This document shows, piece after piece, positions 63,668-64,000 of a DNA stretch of 64,000 bases (the first letter of the stretch is position 1; every line of letters starts with the position of its first letter). The translations under genes were made by a program, and so were the position numbers. The stretch is from the NCBI RefSeq assembly GCF_000169435.1, contig NZ_AAYB01000003.1, forward strand, positions 124,001 to 188,000, read 5' to 3'. The DNA is from Roseobacter sp. CCS2. GTDB lineage: Bacteria > Pseudomonadota > Alphaproteobacteria > Rhodobacterales > Rhodobacteraceae. The notes below the pieces were generated by a model. It was not told the origin of the DNA. It did no database searches and worked only from the letters and a program-made list of their open reading frames with translations.

Positions 63668-64000
63668 ATGACCTATAACGTCGCCATTCTTGGCGCTTCT
63701 GGTTACACTGGCGCTGAACTCGTGCGCCTGATTGCAACACACCCCAGCCTGCACATTGTGGGGCTTTCAGGGAACGCCAAGGCCGGTATGGCCATGGCGG
63801 ATGTGTTTCCACATTTGCGCCATCTGGACCTGCCGGTTCTTACCACGATTGAAGAGATGGACCTGAGTACCGCCGATCTGGTGTTTTGTGCGCTACCGCA
63901 TGCCACGTCGCAATCCGTTATCTCAAAACTGCCGAAAACGCTTAAGATCATTGATCTGTCAGCAGATTTTCGGCTGCGTGACCCGGCCGATTATGCAAAG
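63668..64000 (+). CDS. argC: N-acetyl-gamma-glutamyl-phosphate reductase, N-terminal part
   Basis: Arginine-pathway reductase cut off by the window end after 111 codons. The Rossmann start [21 protein letters not shown] is diagnostic; [12 protein letters not shown] and [12 protein letters not shown] are further ArgC blocks. AAGGGA precedes the ATG. It follows murI by 36 bases. Confidence 0.95.
   Translation, partial: MTYNVAILGASGYTGAELVRLIATHPSLHIVGLSGNAKAGMAMADVFPHLRHLDLPVLTTIEEMDLSTADLVFCALPHATSQSVISKLPKTLKIIDLSADFRLRDPADYAK

Noticed and set aside
1..64000. CRISPR array, prophage, transposase or antiviral defence system
   Set aside because: No regularly spaced repeats, phage structural genes, transposase motifs or known defence domains were seen on either strand.

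Overview
The window is an ordinary chromosomal segment of an alphaproteobacterium, most likely a marine Rhodobacteraceae (Roseobacter group; a Loktanella/Yoonia-type genus would fit, but this is a guess). The signs are a C4-pathway 5-aminolevulinate synthase, a ZapA pair with an upstream coiled-coil protein, a bactofilin/M23 peptidase pair, an alphaproteobacterial SOS box (GTTC-N7-GTTC) before uvrA, an FNR-type box before hemA, LacI-type operators before two gap genes, a complete valine-catabolism cluster, and moderately high GC with GTG and TTG starts. No prophage, insertion sequence, CRISPR array or secondary-metabolite cluster was seen.

Left part (1-9.6 kb): the end of tgt, then lon with a possible heat-shock promoter, an HU-like protein, a histidine phosphatase and tRNA-Val. 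Next to the tRNA is a visibly AT-richer patch (about 4.2-7.5 kb). It holds a fused membrane/spermidine-synthase-like protein, a decayed copy of the 5' end of a pirin gene, and a small cysteine-containing exported protein. The intact pirin gene, two identical tRNA-Asp genes and a YetF-like membrane protein follow. Middle left (9.6-24 kb): a PQQ-type sugar dehydrogenase and an M20 peptidase face hemA. Then come a RodZ-like protein, ispG, an aminotransferase, the cell-wall amidase amiC, a methyltransferase, penicillin-binding protein 1A, prfB and a DUF2189 membrane protein.

Middle (24-39 kb): a bactofilin/M23 envelope pair, a DUF455 ferritin-like protein with a Bcp peroxiredoxin, a large AsmA-like protein overlapping queA, an MFS transporter, a DUF924 protein, lpd, a decayed von Willebrand A gene and uvrA. 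At 39.4-45.1 kb lies the valine/isobutyrate pathway (mmsB, 3-hydroxyisobutyryl-CoA hydrolase, acyl-CoA dehydrogenase, mmsA) with a divergent LysR gene.

Right part (45-64 kb): a CBS protein, coaD and a hydrolase, then a carbon-metabolism block with two tandem gap genes and transketolase, several LacI-type operators and three very small genes. A BLUF photoreceptor and a DUF4329 lipoprotein sit between gap and tkt. The zauP-like/zapA cell-division pair, grxD-bolA-purL, a candidate heat-shock small RNA, a LysR gene divergent from a fused indolepyruvate ferredoxin oxidoreductase, an acyltransferase, murI and the start of argC complete the window.

The most interesting items are mostly regulatory or very small: the candidate sRNA at about 57.2 kb, the operator set around the gap genes, the tiny genes at 46.95 and 48.37 kb, the palindrome on the ispG stop codon, and the two gene remnants.
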